Positions 34,861 through 44,889 of a stretch of 64,000 nucleotides of DNA are shown piece after piece (within the stretch, counting starts at the first letter, position 1; each line of letters starts with the position of its first letter). The stretch lies in contig OX388350.1 of NCBI GenBank assembly GCA_947579665.1, positions 38,783,393 to 38,847,392 on the forward strand, given 5' to 3'. The position numbers and the translations under genes were made by a program. The notes beneath the pieces are model-generated. The model did no database searches, had not been told where the DNA came from, and saw only the letters and a program-made list of their open reading frames with translations. The stretch is from Sympetrum striolatum (Eukaryota > Arthropoda > Insecta > Odonata > Libellulidae).

Positions 34861-35410
34861 CAGGGCTACCCAACCGGTGGTATGCGGGAACGTTTCAGAT
34901 GGTCCGCATGGGTGATACGAGAAATTACGATATTGATATTGATATTTTAATCAAATGCACACAACGACAAGTTTCGCAGTAAAAGCTGATTTTCGATGAC
35001 GTTCATGTTTTTTTGCTAAGTTTGCACTAATTATATAACATTGTATGTTTCAAAGACATGAATAATAAATAAAACTGTAATTTGCTATAATCGTTTTATA
35101 TTTTCTTATTTATAAAAATGTAACTAATATACATGTATCTCTACATATTTTTAAATAAAAATTAGGAAGAAAAAGTTGAAAATTTATATATATTTATTGT
35201 CGTCTTCATGAAGGGTTGAAAAAAATTGAAATACAAGTGTATTAATAATTTACTATGAAGCTTTCTCAGTAAATTAATTAAAATAAAACAAGCCATTGGG
35301 CACTTTTCCGACAATAAATGTATATTCATAAAAAATATAGGACTGTTGGTACGCCAAAATTTCTATAAATTTCAAGTGATACGCAACTGCTAAAAGGTTG
35401 GGAACCCCTG
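34861..35410. mobile_element. Non-autonomous hAT element with 8-bp target duplication
   Basis: The left end CAGGGCTACCCAACCGG and the right end AGGTTGGGAACCCCTG (inverse: CAGGGGTTCCCAACCT) are typical hAT termini. Both sides are flanked by AACTAGTT (34853-34860 and 35411-35418), a perfect 8-bp duplication as hAT transposases make. The subterminal GGTGGTATGCGGGAACG resembles known hAT ends. The 550-bp interior is AT-rich with a GATATT microsatellite and no transposase, so it depended on an enzyme encoded elsewhere. The intact duplication suggests a fairly recent insertion. Confidence 0.9.
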
Positions 35411-35540
35411 AACTAGTTCACACAAAGATGCGTTCCATCAGACAGAAGTCTATCGACAGAACGTCGATAGAACAAATATTTTAAGAACAATATTGTATTA
35501 AAATACAATAGTTCGATAATAATGGTTAATTATAATATTA

Positions 35541-35880
35541 ATAAGAGGACTTTATTCATGGCGAGGTTGGGAAAAAGTCTCTTAGATCCAACCCATTGTT
35601 ATGTTATATACGAAAGAAAGAGATATTATTGTGGAAGTACACAGAACAAAACTATTTTGAGGATTAAAACAAACATAAGGAAAATTAGGAAAATTTTCAA
35701 CTGCAGAAAATAACCTTCAAAAACGGGGCTATGAGAACCTGTAAAACCTACTTAAACGAAACCAAATTTAGTGATGATATCAGATTAAATGAGATGTAAA
35801 AGATAATAAGACAAACCAATAGTATCATACAAAATATAAAAAAGAACAAATAGTTATACAATTACATGTAAATAAAAAAT
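35541..35880 (-). mobile_element. LINE 3' UTR, AATAAAG-tail family
   Basis: The minus strand ends in CCAACCTCGCCATGAATAAAG, then TCCTCTTATTAATATTA. The UTR upstream of it shares blocks in order (AGATTAAATGARATKTAAAAG, ACCAATAGTATCATACAA, GAACAAAYAGTTA as read on the + strand) with the copy at 63211-63520. No coding sequence is retained. Confidence 0.75.
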
Positions 35881-35889
35881 TAACTGATT

Positions 35890-36730
35890 AGGAAAAGAAA
35901 CAAGTCAAAACAACGTATAAAAACAGCAGAAGTATTAATAGCGGTAAAATAATGTGAATGGAAAGAAAGGACATGAGAAAAAACAAATTTAAAGAACCAA
36001 AACTATGTGGCAACACCAGACTTCCGGCTAATATAATTCTTTTCTGATCCCTTTTCGCTGTTCGTCTTGGTAACCAAGAAGCTGATGAGGTTGATATTCA
36101 GATAGAGCAGCGGATGTGAGTCAAACAAGAACATTTTCTTTGCTCGTTAACCCAAAGAAACCCAAAATTATTCTTCTTGATATAATTTCGCAATCTCCCA
36201 TGTATTGGAATGATACCAAATACATAAGCAAGATAAGGACAGAAGTAATATCTTACCTTTCTAGGAATAAGAGTTAGAAGCCACTTTACTTAATATACAT
36301 AATATCCCTATGTATCTGAAATACACGGCCATTAAAAAGTAATTTTTGAAATTTAACCTGAGGTAATTTTTCACATACAAATTTTGCGGGCGCCTTTTCA
36401 TGATTTGTAGATAGTATTTCTTAGACGACGAAGATGTATGGCTCTGCCTACTTGTTTTATTCTAGAGTGGAATTCTTTTACTCTTCCGTCGCTTATGCAT
36501 TTCTGCTGAAACATCTGGTCTAAAACTTTAGTAATTTAACCCATTTCCTCCGATGTAAATATAGGCAAAATTCACCTGTACTCATATGCTTTTGCGAACA
36601 TATTGTACTGAATGGAATATTTTTAATACGACGGTATACACAGAATATTAAATTTACTGGTCTCACTCAGTACTGCTCGTAAGTGTGAAAATGAGAGAGG
36701 CAGCAGTGATTTTTTTTATTAAGAGTGACC
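35890..36730. other. Nothing recognised
   Basis: No supportable gene or repeat. Confidence 0.4.
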
Positions 36731-36738
36731 TTTATACC

Positions 36739-37094
36739 GTCAAGTGAGGTCAAAATTGATCCCACACTTCCATTTCCTTCAGTTTCTTGCTCAAGTTTTT
36801 CTACATCAATTTCACGTTGTGTGCTAACTTTTTATTTGAACCGTATTACTAGGAGGAAATTAAATATTTCTCATTTTTTGTTTTTTCTCTTTGAAACTTG
36901 AGTTTCTGGATAGGGCCATTTCTAACTTCGCACATCAGGGAGCTTCTCCAATGATTAGGGGCTTTAGTTCCATTCAGTAACAAGATATACCAGTACTTTA
37001 AGCAATGGAAACAAAAGAAAATAAATAACATCTTTACTCAGTAATTAAGTGGGAAGAGAAACATTTTAGAGACTAATTTGACCCCAATCAACTG
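36739..37094. mobile_element. Possible TIR element with GGTCAAAATTG ends
   Basis: The left segment GTCAAGTGAGGTCAAAATTG and the right segment AATTTGACCCCAATCAAC are inverse with a few mismatches, 356 bp apart. There is no coding sequence and no clear target duplication. Plausible MITE of unassigned superfamily. Confidence 0.4.
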
Positions 37095-37099
37095 TTTAC

Positions 37100-37480
37100 G
37101 TATCGATTTAGACTTCCCTACTTGAATTTTAATATCAAAGAATGAAATAAACGTTGAAATGTAATACCTTTAAGGAAACTTTATCCTCTGTTAGTGGATA
37201 TAAGAATAAATAAATGGCGGCTGTAAAATTCTCAACAGATAGAACTTTTTGGCTTTAAAAGACCAAAAACGATGGTTCAATGAAACTTTGGTAAAGGTTA
37301 CGAGAGTATTCGAGCGAGATTTGATTTTCAAAACGCATACACGAGAAAAACTCGTTACTTTACCGACGGGGAAAGGAACCGAGAGGTCTCTTTAGGTCAA
37401 GCAGTAGCGAGGTACGGCACGCAACCATTAGTCGGGTGTCAGAGATGATTGATACTGACTTCCAGCTCCAGAGTAAATAT
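37100..37480. other. Nothing recognised
   Basis: Overlapping frames (109 codons on the minus strand to 37689) run into the adjacent minisatellite and look non-coding. Confidence 0.4.
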
Positions 37481-37504
37481 CTCTTTTGGCGTGACGGGGC
37501 ATAA

Positions 37505-37670
37505 CCCCATACAAGAAAATCCAACACAACGAAAGCCCGCATCGGCAAAAATGGATAAAAGCCTACATATATAAAGCCCCACAGGCATAAATTCCAACAA
37601 AGGCATATGCTCACATAGTAAAATTCCCACACTCGTAAAACCTCACAGGCATAAAAGTGCACATGGCCTA
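37505..37670 (+). repeat. Minisatellite, about 16-bp unit (left arm)
   Basis: Degenerate units such as CCCACAGGCATAAATT, CTCACATAGTAAAATT, CCCACACTCGTAAAAC and CTCACAGGCATAAAAG follow each other every 15-18 bases. The same unit appears in the opposite orientation at 38658-38834. Confidence 0.75.
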
Positions 37671-38038
37671 TTTGAAACAAAAAGAGCAACTTATGAATTG
37701 AAATGCTACAGTTGCTACACTAAGCATTGTTAGTGCTTTGATACAGAAATATGTGAATAAGTAGGATCATATGTATAGAGTAAAACCTCACTTTAAGATT
37801 GCATTTGTGCTATACTGAAGATGAAGTATTAGGATATGACTATGTGTGATTGATTCGTATGACTGAAAATTCACTGTGTATTCATATGTATTAATAGTGT
37901 GTTCGGTATGGGTTTTCCTATGAATGTAGGTATTTATCCATGTGACATTGATCGGTTTTTGCACAAAGTTTGTTTTGTCGTTATTTGAATAGGGACGTGT
38001 GTTGTATAATTTATATAATTATGCAATGACGATTAATA

Positions 38039-38535
38039 TTGGTTTACTGTGCGATCACACAGATTAGACCCCTACTTGAGTATAGCTATACGATTTGGGA
38101 TTCTCACGAAGAAGGATTAATTTCCGATCTTGAGATGGTTCAACGTAGAGCAGCTATGTTCGTCAAGGGAGATTTCATATTTGATACCAATGTTACGGCT
38201 ATGATAGAATCCCTCGGATGGAATTCTCTCAGTGATAGAGGACTTGAGTATCGACGGAAGCTTTCTGATAAATTTATCACTACCGATTTTGGAGAGGAGA
38301 TAGCTGATATTGTTACCCCACTTATAAACTTCCACGGTCTTCGAGACAAAACAAAAGAGCGATACAGAGAAGTAGTTGCCAGGACAGATATTAATTAACC
38401 TTTGGTCGTTTTCGCCGCGAAGTATTAGATAATCTAATAGCAGTCCAGGTTAGATAGGGATGTTGGTTTATTACACCCCCTACCACGAGGCACAGTAGAA
38501 TTAAGGGGTTTAAATGTAAATTGATGATGATTTGA
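38039..38535 (+). mobile_element. LINE ORF2 C-terminal fragment (118 codons) plus 3' UTR
   Basis: An open frame, 38039-38398, reads QIRPLLEYSYTIWD, then LEMVQRRAAMFVKGDF, then AMIESLGWNSLSDR, and ends REVVARTDIN, stop. This is the conserved post-RT region of LINE ORF2 (RPxLEYxxxxWD, VQRRAAxFV, LGWxSL-xR). It is 5'-truncated but uninterrupted to its natural stop. The UTR has TTTATTACACCCCCTACCA and ends in a TGATGATGATTT tail near 38535. The same family continues at 39745 and on the minus strand at 40190-43720. Confidence 0.9.
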
Positions 38536-38657
38536 TCATATGGCTAACTCTTAATAATAATAATAATTTTATTGCATAAAGTTCGTTTATTACAATTATC
38601 GTATGTATTTATCGTTTTCTTCAATGTGAGATCGGGTTGGATTCGGTTAGCGGTCTG

Positions 38658-38834
38658 GTCAATATGTGGATTTCTCAGTATGACTTTTTGCCAACGTGAG
38701 ATTTTATAAATGTGAGGTTTTGTCATGCAGGATTTTATTACTGTGATATTTTATCCTCCGGGCTTATGAGCTTTTGTCCATGCAGATAATATCTTGTGGG
38801 CTTTCGCCGTGTGGATCTATTTTATGAAAACCTC
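38658..38834 (-). repeat. Minisatellite, about 16-bp unit (inverted right arm)
   Basis: Read on the minus strand the units are of the type CTCACATTTATAAAAT, CCTGCATGACAAAAC and CCCACAAGATATTATC. This is the unit of 37505-37670 in opposite orientation. Together the two arms flank about 1 kb holding the LINE fragment. Confidence 0.7.
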
Positions 38835-38869
38835 TTCTAGGGATGGCAACGAAGCCAAGACAACGGGCA

Positions 38870-39185
38870 TCCGAAGGGGTGATTCAAACCTTACCCGGGT
38901 GGCTCATATAAAACTTAGCCCAAATACCTTGCAAACTTTGGAAACAAATATACATATTTCTCTCGGCCCTTTTTGCCCCAGTTCCCCCAGATTCCTCAGC
39001 CGAAGTGGAGCGAAAGAGAGCAGAATTTCTGAAGCAATGGCTGTCGTTATGCAGATAACGCAGTCCCGCTGCGCACTTCCCGGGACCCGCGGAGATAAAG
39101 CCGTACGACTCCGACCCGAAATTAAAACGCGGGCTGAAGCGAAAGAAAGTTTGCCATCGCCCTACTTCTTCGTCATATAAAAGCT
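38870..39185. other. GC/CpG-rich island, non-coding
   Basis: A 128-codon + frame (38794-39180) crosses it. The frame has no recognisable domain and starts inside the minisatellite arm, so I treat it as chance. Confidence 0.4.
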
Positions 39186-39446
39186 AGGAATTCTAATGAG
39201 AATCGCAGAGAGGAAAAAGTGCAACCATACGAACTGGTAACTTCTTGCCACGCACTGATGGTATATTCAGAGACGTTCAATTCCTGAGGGGTTGCTGGAT
39301 TGTTGTGGACAAAGTAGCTGATAAATTCATATTTAAAACCATATCCGTATACCAAACCATTTGGTTACATTATCAGTTCCTCCGTGTTTATTTAACACGA
39401 TGTACTCCATAAAAGTAATGGTTTCTGGCGTTATTTGGTGGGAATT

Positions 39447-39600
39447 CTTCATGGTACCAAGGAAAGAAAACACCCTTCGTAACTTCCACATTCGTAACTT
39501 CCCACACTTCGTAGTTCCACAGAACGTGGAACTTTGTAGTTCCCACAAACACTGTACAAGTCTTTAAGTTATAAAGTCTTTTGCTTTCTTTGGTACGAAG
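39447..39600. mobile_element. Short TIR element with CCCACA minisatellite core
   Basis: CTTCATGGTACCAAGGAAAG at 39447 is matched in inverse by CTTTCTTTGGTACGAAG ending at 39600. The core (39473-39555) has units such as CCACATTCGTAACTT and CCCACACTTCGTAGTT, resembling the 16-bp unit at 37.5 and 38.7 kb. No coding sequence. Confidence 0.6.
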
Positions 39601-39744
39601 TACAGCAATTTAGGATAATAAATCCCTGTGCAATAAATCAGATACTAAGCAACCAGTTTATACATTTGAGATGAAATATTTAGATCAGGTTGAAAAAGTA
39701 AATATTAAATGCCTGTACTCTTCCTACGTATGATAAAGCGAAGT

Positions 39745-40145
39745 AGCTAAATTCATTAAAAGCTACTTCAGGTTTGATAACAGCTAAGATTAATCCTCTG
39801 ATTAATTAGAGGTTTAAAATCTCCGAATACTTGGCTGCAGATAAAAGACTTGACTAAAGATGGAGGTTATTGGAAATATTTAGCCATACAGATCTTATTG
39901 ACGAAATTATTAAGAATGGTTCTCCAGTAAATAGCGTTCGCGAGCTCTGAGAAGAAGTTACGAACAATTATGAAGAAATAATTGCAAGAACAGATTTTAC
40001 TTCTGGTCTTTCCTCCACGGACAATTATATAAATCAACAACAATAAGGGTTAGGAGTTGGTGTGTTTTATAGCCCCTGCCATACGCCACTGGCGGCTTGC
40101 AGGGACTTTATGTAAATGTAAGCAAATAAATGCTATGAATAACTT
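39745..40145 (+). mobile_element. LINE 3' fragment, second copy of the 38-kb family
   Basis: Broken frames end in NYEEIIARTDFTS (about 39968-40005), equivalent to YREVVARTDIN of the 38-kb copy. The UTR GCCCCTGCCATACGCCACTG, then GGCGGCTTGCAGG, ends near 40140 in a TGTAAATG/AAATAAATG tail. More decayed than the 38-kb copy. Confidence 0.75.
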
Positions 40146-40189
40146 TCACTCAAGACGCATGCATCTTTTCCTGAATTCACTTCAATCGA

Positions 40190-41075
40190 TATGTCCCAAA
40201 CCACATCTACATACGTGCCTGCAAGCCGCCTTTCGGCATAAGGTATTGGATGCGTGCACTCTACTCCCTAATCGATTACCTTCGCCTATCGTTCGCGAGA
40301 ATAATTAATTTTTAAAACGACTTGTTCTAGCATCTATTTCCTTGATCTTCCTCTCAGGGCCTATGAAACATGGCCTATGGAATGGCCTATGCAAGAATGA
40401 AGGAAGCATTATATCGGCTACATATTTTAAGAACGTACTTTATCCGACTTTATTGAATAAATCAGACCCTTGTTCAAATCCTCTATTTTCTAACGATTCT
40501 AAGAAACGCTCTCTGCTTGTCGTAGAAATTCTTCACAAAACGTATTGCCTTTCGTTGTTTATTTTCCGATTCACGAATAGAACACTTTTCACCATTCACT
40601 ACATGCATATTCTAGGCAAACCACCATAAGTCGTTGACTTAGTCTTCGTACCTCCTCTAACCGACTATTTTCTTAATAAAGCCGAGATTTTTTTACCTTA
40701 TTGTCCACAAACATTACGGATATGAGTATCCCATGATAGGTTATTCGAAAAGGTTACATCAAGATAAAAGATACACATTCAGATGTAACTTTGTGATAAT
40801 TATTAACACACAAAAAATGCATGGGGGTATACATTTCCTAAACAAAAGATACGATTGAATTGTATCTGAGGCTCAGTAAAAGTTTATTCCTCTTGGATGT
40901 TTTTAACCGGAAACAATTCACCGATATTGTTGTGGCTAGTGGACGTTAGAATTATCATCATCAATAGATTTTCTCTCAAAGAAGTTAAACCACCGAACTT
41001 TTATCTACATTAAGCTGTGATTCCCAGTCATTGCACCATTTAATATTCTATCTAAATTTTTTACAAGGTTAATTT
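40190..41075 (-). mobile_element. LINE ORF2 C-terminal half plus 3' UTR, degraded
   Basis: In the 5'-3' direction of the element: LDRILN and KWCNDWESQLNVDKSSVV (post-palm region), FSNNLSWDTHIRNVCGQ, then LEYACSEW and QRKAIRFVKNFYDK. Each is a known landmark of the RT-distal region, in the correct order but in shifting frames with stops. The UTR (CCGAAAGGCGGCTTGCAGG) matches the tail of the + copy 100 bp away, so two copies of one family lie tail to tail. The 5' continuation is at 43335-43720. Confidence 0.85.
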
Positions 41076-41094
41076 GACGTCTCTTCTTACGGTT

Positions 41095-41150
41095 TTACGA
41101 GATAGCTCAATTGGTAAGAGTACCCTGCCGAGAAGTGAGTGATCCTCTCG
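41095..41150 (+). other. tRNA-like D-arm segment (A box only)
   Basis: GATAGCTCAATTGGTAAGAG contains a good A box and a GCTC/GAGT D stem. No B box follows at tRNA distance, so this is a broken SINE head, not a tRNA gene. It marks one edge of the sequence that splits the LINE. Confidence 0.45.
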
Positions 41151-41159
41151 ATAATTTTT

Positions 41160-42095
41160 CACGTTAGATTACCTTTTGGAATTAATATCTTTCTAATAAT
41201 AACCTTTCCCGTATTTCTATTCCCATCTATCCCACAAGTTCAAACCAATGAGAGAAACCTTGCCATGCTCATCACACCTTATTTTCAGCAACTAATTTTC
41301 ATCAAATGGAAAAGTACATTCTAAGTAATTAAAACTTGATTATACTCTTACATTTACTTGGGCACGTTTTATTCGCGAGGTGCCGCGAGAGATTGGAAGA
41401 AAAAACTGGAGTGCTGCCTACTTTTAAAATTTTCCCATTTTCTGGCTCCGGTATCTTCATTACCATATAAATACCCCGTGCTTCAAAAAACGACAAAATT
41501 CGAAAAATGGCTGGGAAGGAATTATTTGATTACGTTTAATAAGAATCCTCACTCAGCGAATAGATTCTCTCTCTAATAAAACGTGAAAGAGTGCTCAAGC
41601 ATAACAGAAACGCGTCACTATTTAAATTTATATCTTCAAAGTTATATTACCTTAAAATATAGTTATATTTATGGTTTTATAAGCACTTATTTTGCATTTT
41701 TAACACGGTTCTTAAGTCCGCCTTAAACAGCTTACGTTCTTAAATAACTGATAAATGTACCTGACCATTTCTACTATGATGAAAACCAAAATTTGCATGT
41801 TTCAAAACAAAATTGTTACAATAAAGATTAGTGTTTGTAGTGCTGATTTTATGTAAAAAAATATTTATTAAATTATCCCATATCCCAATTAAATACAGTT
41901 ATTAAGGGTTAAATCGCTATTTTGAATTCAATTTTGTAATGTTACCGTACATGATTATTGGAAAGAAAATTATATGGTTCTAGAATAAATTTTTCCTTAT
42001 AAAAAATTTTTATTCTAATAAAAAGAACCGAAATGGGGCCTTATAGAAGTACGTCTTACTTTACGTTAACTAAGTTTACCAGACATAGAAAATAA
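41160..42095. other. AT-rich stretch within the split LINE, nothing recognised
   Basis: Part of the ~2.3-kb block between the two LINE halves. A 72-codon frame (41358-41576) has no motif. Confidence 0.4.
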
Positions 42096-42102
42096 AAGCA
42101 CG

Positions 42103-42258
42103 TTGATCGAGTATAGTAGCAGTAATATTGTTAGAAGTACCTCAAAAGCTGAGGTTGTTTCGCAAGTATGGATTCCCACCAGGAATTAAACCCGGTACCG
42201 CTCTCAACAATGGTGAGACGTCCAAATATGCTACCCATTTGGCTATTGGAGAGCCCTA
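42103..42258 (-). mobile_element. tRNA-derived SINE, family S1
   Basis: The minus strand shows the A box TAGCCAAATGGGTAGCAT and the B box CCGGGTTTAATTCCTGG, which folds as a T arm with five pairs. Body words (GGTACTTCTAACA, TATTACTGCTAC) are shared with the copies at 26.9 and 52.9 kb. It is the best preserved head of the three. Confidence 0.75.
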
Positions 42259-42559
42259 TCTAAGTGTTAGGCAATAACACCAAGGATTGAGAGACATCTA
42301 AACAAATTGCTTAACCTTTTTTATGACAGTTGCTGAATCAGAGTTGATGATACAAGTACTGCTTTAGTCATTAGGAAGAGAAATACTGCTTTAAAAGTAG
42401 GCATCCTTTTTCAACATACATAATTAATAAATATGTTAAGACAACCAGTTTAGAATATATTAAAATATATTAAGATAATAAATGTGATATAAGCATAAAA
42501 ATAAGTTATAATTCATCTTTATCCAGTTAACTCTATACATCTAAATTAACAGAAATCAT

Positions 42560-42760
42560 CAAAAACTGAAGTGTTTATCTTTTTTCCTGCCTCATTACCG
42601 ACGCGGATTTTTCTTTGCCTATCTTCAATTGTAAATATTTTTCCCACACGCTACTATGTCTTTCTGTTTTAATTTAATTTACCTCTGTACATATTTTAAC
42701 GACATACGACGTTAGGTGGAAGAGAGGCCCACCTAGGCCTGACCTCACCAATAAAGAGTC
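42560..42760 (+). mobile_element. LINE 3' end, AATAAAG-tail family
   Basis: GTTAGGTGGAAGAGAGGCCC, then ACCTAGGCCTGACCTCACC, then AATAAAGAG. The GGCC/GGCC hairpin and AATAAAG end match 55339-55407 and 62408-62462. The start of the copy is estimated. Confidence 0.7.
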
Positions 42761-42764
42761 AAAC

Positions 42765-43330
42765 TAACTAACTTCCTGAACCATTCTGTTACAACAGAAA
42801 GTTAGATTTACAGATTCATATATGACACACATATCTAAACAATTGAACCTCTACTTTATATCGTAGCAAAAATATATCATAGAAGAAAAAAATACTAATG
42901 AAATAACTGACAAATATCATCATTCTACACCTGAAGAATCTAGGTAATATTTCTTTAAAAAATCACATCTCCTTCCATGGAACGACTGTAATTTTCAAAT
43001 GCAACATTTCTTGTCAGTGTCCAATACAGATAATGCTTACCAAAGGTGGGATGTGACCGGCGCAAAGTAACATCTCTCAAGAACTTCCTCGCCGCTCTTA
43101 CTGACAAGAGGAAGCAAAGTTTCTTAAGTGCCCGTCCGCTTACGTTACTAACGTAGGTACTCCGAGGTAAATTATTCTAGAGGCTGACTCCGACTTATTC
43201 TACCGAATCTACTATCATTAAGTATCTCCTTCGAAGCCTCCCCAAATACTCGTCTACCAGTGATTTCCTTTCAAAGACGGTAATCATTAAAATTTTCTCT
43301 GAACTGAGCACTAAATACACATGAATAATC
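42765..43330. other. Nothing recognised between LINE tail and RT remnant
   Basis: A GC-richer patch near 43040-43160 could be an old insertion; no ends were defined. Confidence 0.35.
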
Positions 43331-43334
43331 AATT

Positions 43335-43720
43335 TTTACAGATATGTATTTTAATTTTAATGACCGCAAGACTCGCAAAAATCCTAAAATTACTGTCAAT
43401 CTCATTGCAAATGTCTGTATGTAAACTAAGAATAAAAAGGGTCCGATTGCACTACCCTGTGGGACACTATTTTTTACTTTGAAGATTTTGGAATTAATAC
43501 CGTGAAGTACAACCCGATGCTCCGTATCGGATGAAAATTACCTTAACCAGTTTACTTTTATCCATGAACTATTTAAAATAATAGATCAATTTATGATGAG
43601 GGACTTAAAAAAATTCTTTTCAAAAATCTAAAAGTATCAAGAAAACTTATATTTTCTAATCAGCAAATCATAGAACATCTTGATTTTAAAACACCAATAT
43701 TATTTTAACGGTCTTTATCA
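43335..43720 (-). mobile_element. LINE reverse-transcriptase palm remnant, inactive
   Basis: The minus-strand frame contains VVLHGINSKIFKVKNSVPQG, then SAIGPFLFLVYI (about 43420-43530). This is the RT motif normally written GVPQGSxLGPLLF. Further on, NEIDSNFRIFASLAVIKI holds the catalytic position: FADD is expected but FASL is present, so the active site is lost. Stops occur upstream. It is the 5' part of the element continuing at 41075-40190; only some 20 codons appear missing at the break. Confidence 0.85.
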
Positions 43721-43764
43721 TTGGTACACAATGGTATTTTGTTTGGAGAGAAACCTTAACATGT

Positions 43765-43970
43765 AATTTTTAATCAGCAGCAAGGGCGGGATTTATTTAT
43801 AATGCATTCGCATATACTTAGCATAATCACAAAGAGAAAGCATTGTATGCCTACGCTACTTAATATCTTTTCATTCTGAAAGATAGCCCAATTGCTTAAA
43901 GAGTACACAAAGCTTACATTATCTAAATACTAATCCCTCGCAGCGAACGTACTCATGCAAACTGTGAAAA
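43765..43970. repeat. Dispersed repeat R4, copy 1
   Basis: TTTTAATCAGCAGCAAGGGC, then GGATTTATTTATAATGCAT, then TACTAATCCCTCGCAGCGAA. The same ordered words occur at 46740-47010 and 47310-47730. Confidence 0.65.
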
Positions 43971-43979
43971 AATATTCAA

Positions 43980-44430
43980 CCGCCGAAACCTAACGCCCCA
44001 TCTCCAGTAGTTAGTGAACGAACGCGATATCCTATACTCACTCATCTGCAAGCTTGATAACTTATACTACTACGTTCTAAAAGTTCCTGAACTAATTTTT
44101 TCCCGTGAAAACGCCGAGCAAGAGAAATATAAAATTCTGGTGGTAGATAATGAAACATATTATGAGTACAGTTACTTACCACCTACCTACCTACTTAATT
44201 ATCTATTACCAGAATTTTACAATTCTTCTGCTGGACGTTTTTGCTGGAAACATAATTTCGTGAACTTTATGAACGTAATGGTATCGAAAAAAGTAAAAGG
44301 AGAGCCATTGCTGCCCATAGTTACACATAAATAAAATTCAAAACCTTTTTACTTTCAACTGAAAAGACTTTTCCACTTTCCCGTATGCAGAGAGACAATG
44401 AAAATTGAGATCGCGGAATAAATTTGCCAT
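43980..44430. other. Unassigned region with a 106-codon frame
   Basis: The + frame 44014-44334 (starts MNERDILYSLICK, Tyr- and Leu-rich) matches no family I recognise. It has no flanking splice or promoter evidence. It is the least compositionally odd long frame here but I do not call it a gene. Confidence 0.25.
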
Positions 44431-44434
44431 TCAA

Positions 44435-44885
44435 CGAGACCGTTACAAACAATTTTTTCGGATAAAAATCCACTCTCGAACAAAACTTGGGCAAGCGGAG
44501 AGGACCCGGACCCCTGAGGGATTTGCGATATTCCGTTTGACAGTAAAATAATAAATTAACTTATCCTCTCGAAGCTTCATCGGTTTGCCATCGCGAGCGC
44601 CAGAGATTGACTAAATCCGTTTGGCGTCGGAGTAACCTCAAAGTCTTCTACGATTCAGTAAATTGAGTTGACATGGAATAAGCGAAAGGACTCAAAGGAA
44701 CCCGATGAGTGGAGCGGAGACTGCTGGACCCAATTTATTATTCATAACTGTATTAATCTGGTGAAAATCCGGCGTCGGGGCTGGAAAGAAAATTCCTCGA
44801 GATTATTTTTGAGAGGGACCCTCTGATAAATACGGTTGGAATAATGAATAGCCTCGCTCTGGTGTTGCACTTCAAATTAAACGCG
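44435..44885. other. GC/CpG-rich island, non-coding
   Basis: GC-richer sequence (GGACCCGGACCCCTGAGGG, GCCATCGCGAGCGCC) without a long frame. Same class as the islands at 31.9, 34.2 and 51.4 kb. Confidence 0.4.
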
Positions 44886-44889
44886 TGAC

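Noticed and set aside
37505..37670. CRISPR array
   Set aside because: The repeats are degenerate 16-bp units without distinct spacers, in a eukaryotic repeat-rich setting.
38794..39180. 128-codon + frame as a gene
   Set aside because: It begins inside the inverted minisatellite arm and crosses a CpG island; no recognisable domain.
41095..41150. Functional tRNA gene
   Set aside because: Good A box and D stem but no T arm at the right distance; a broken SINE head.
44014..44334. 106-codon + frame as a small gene
   Set aside because: No family resemblance, no signal peptide or supporting context; listed only as an unassigned region.
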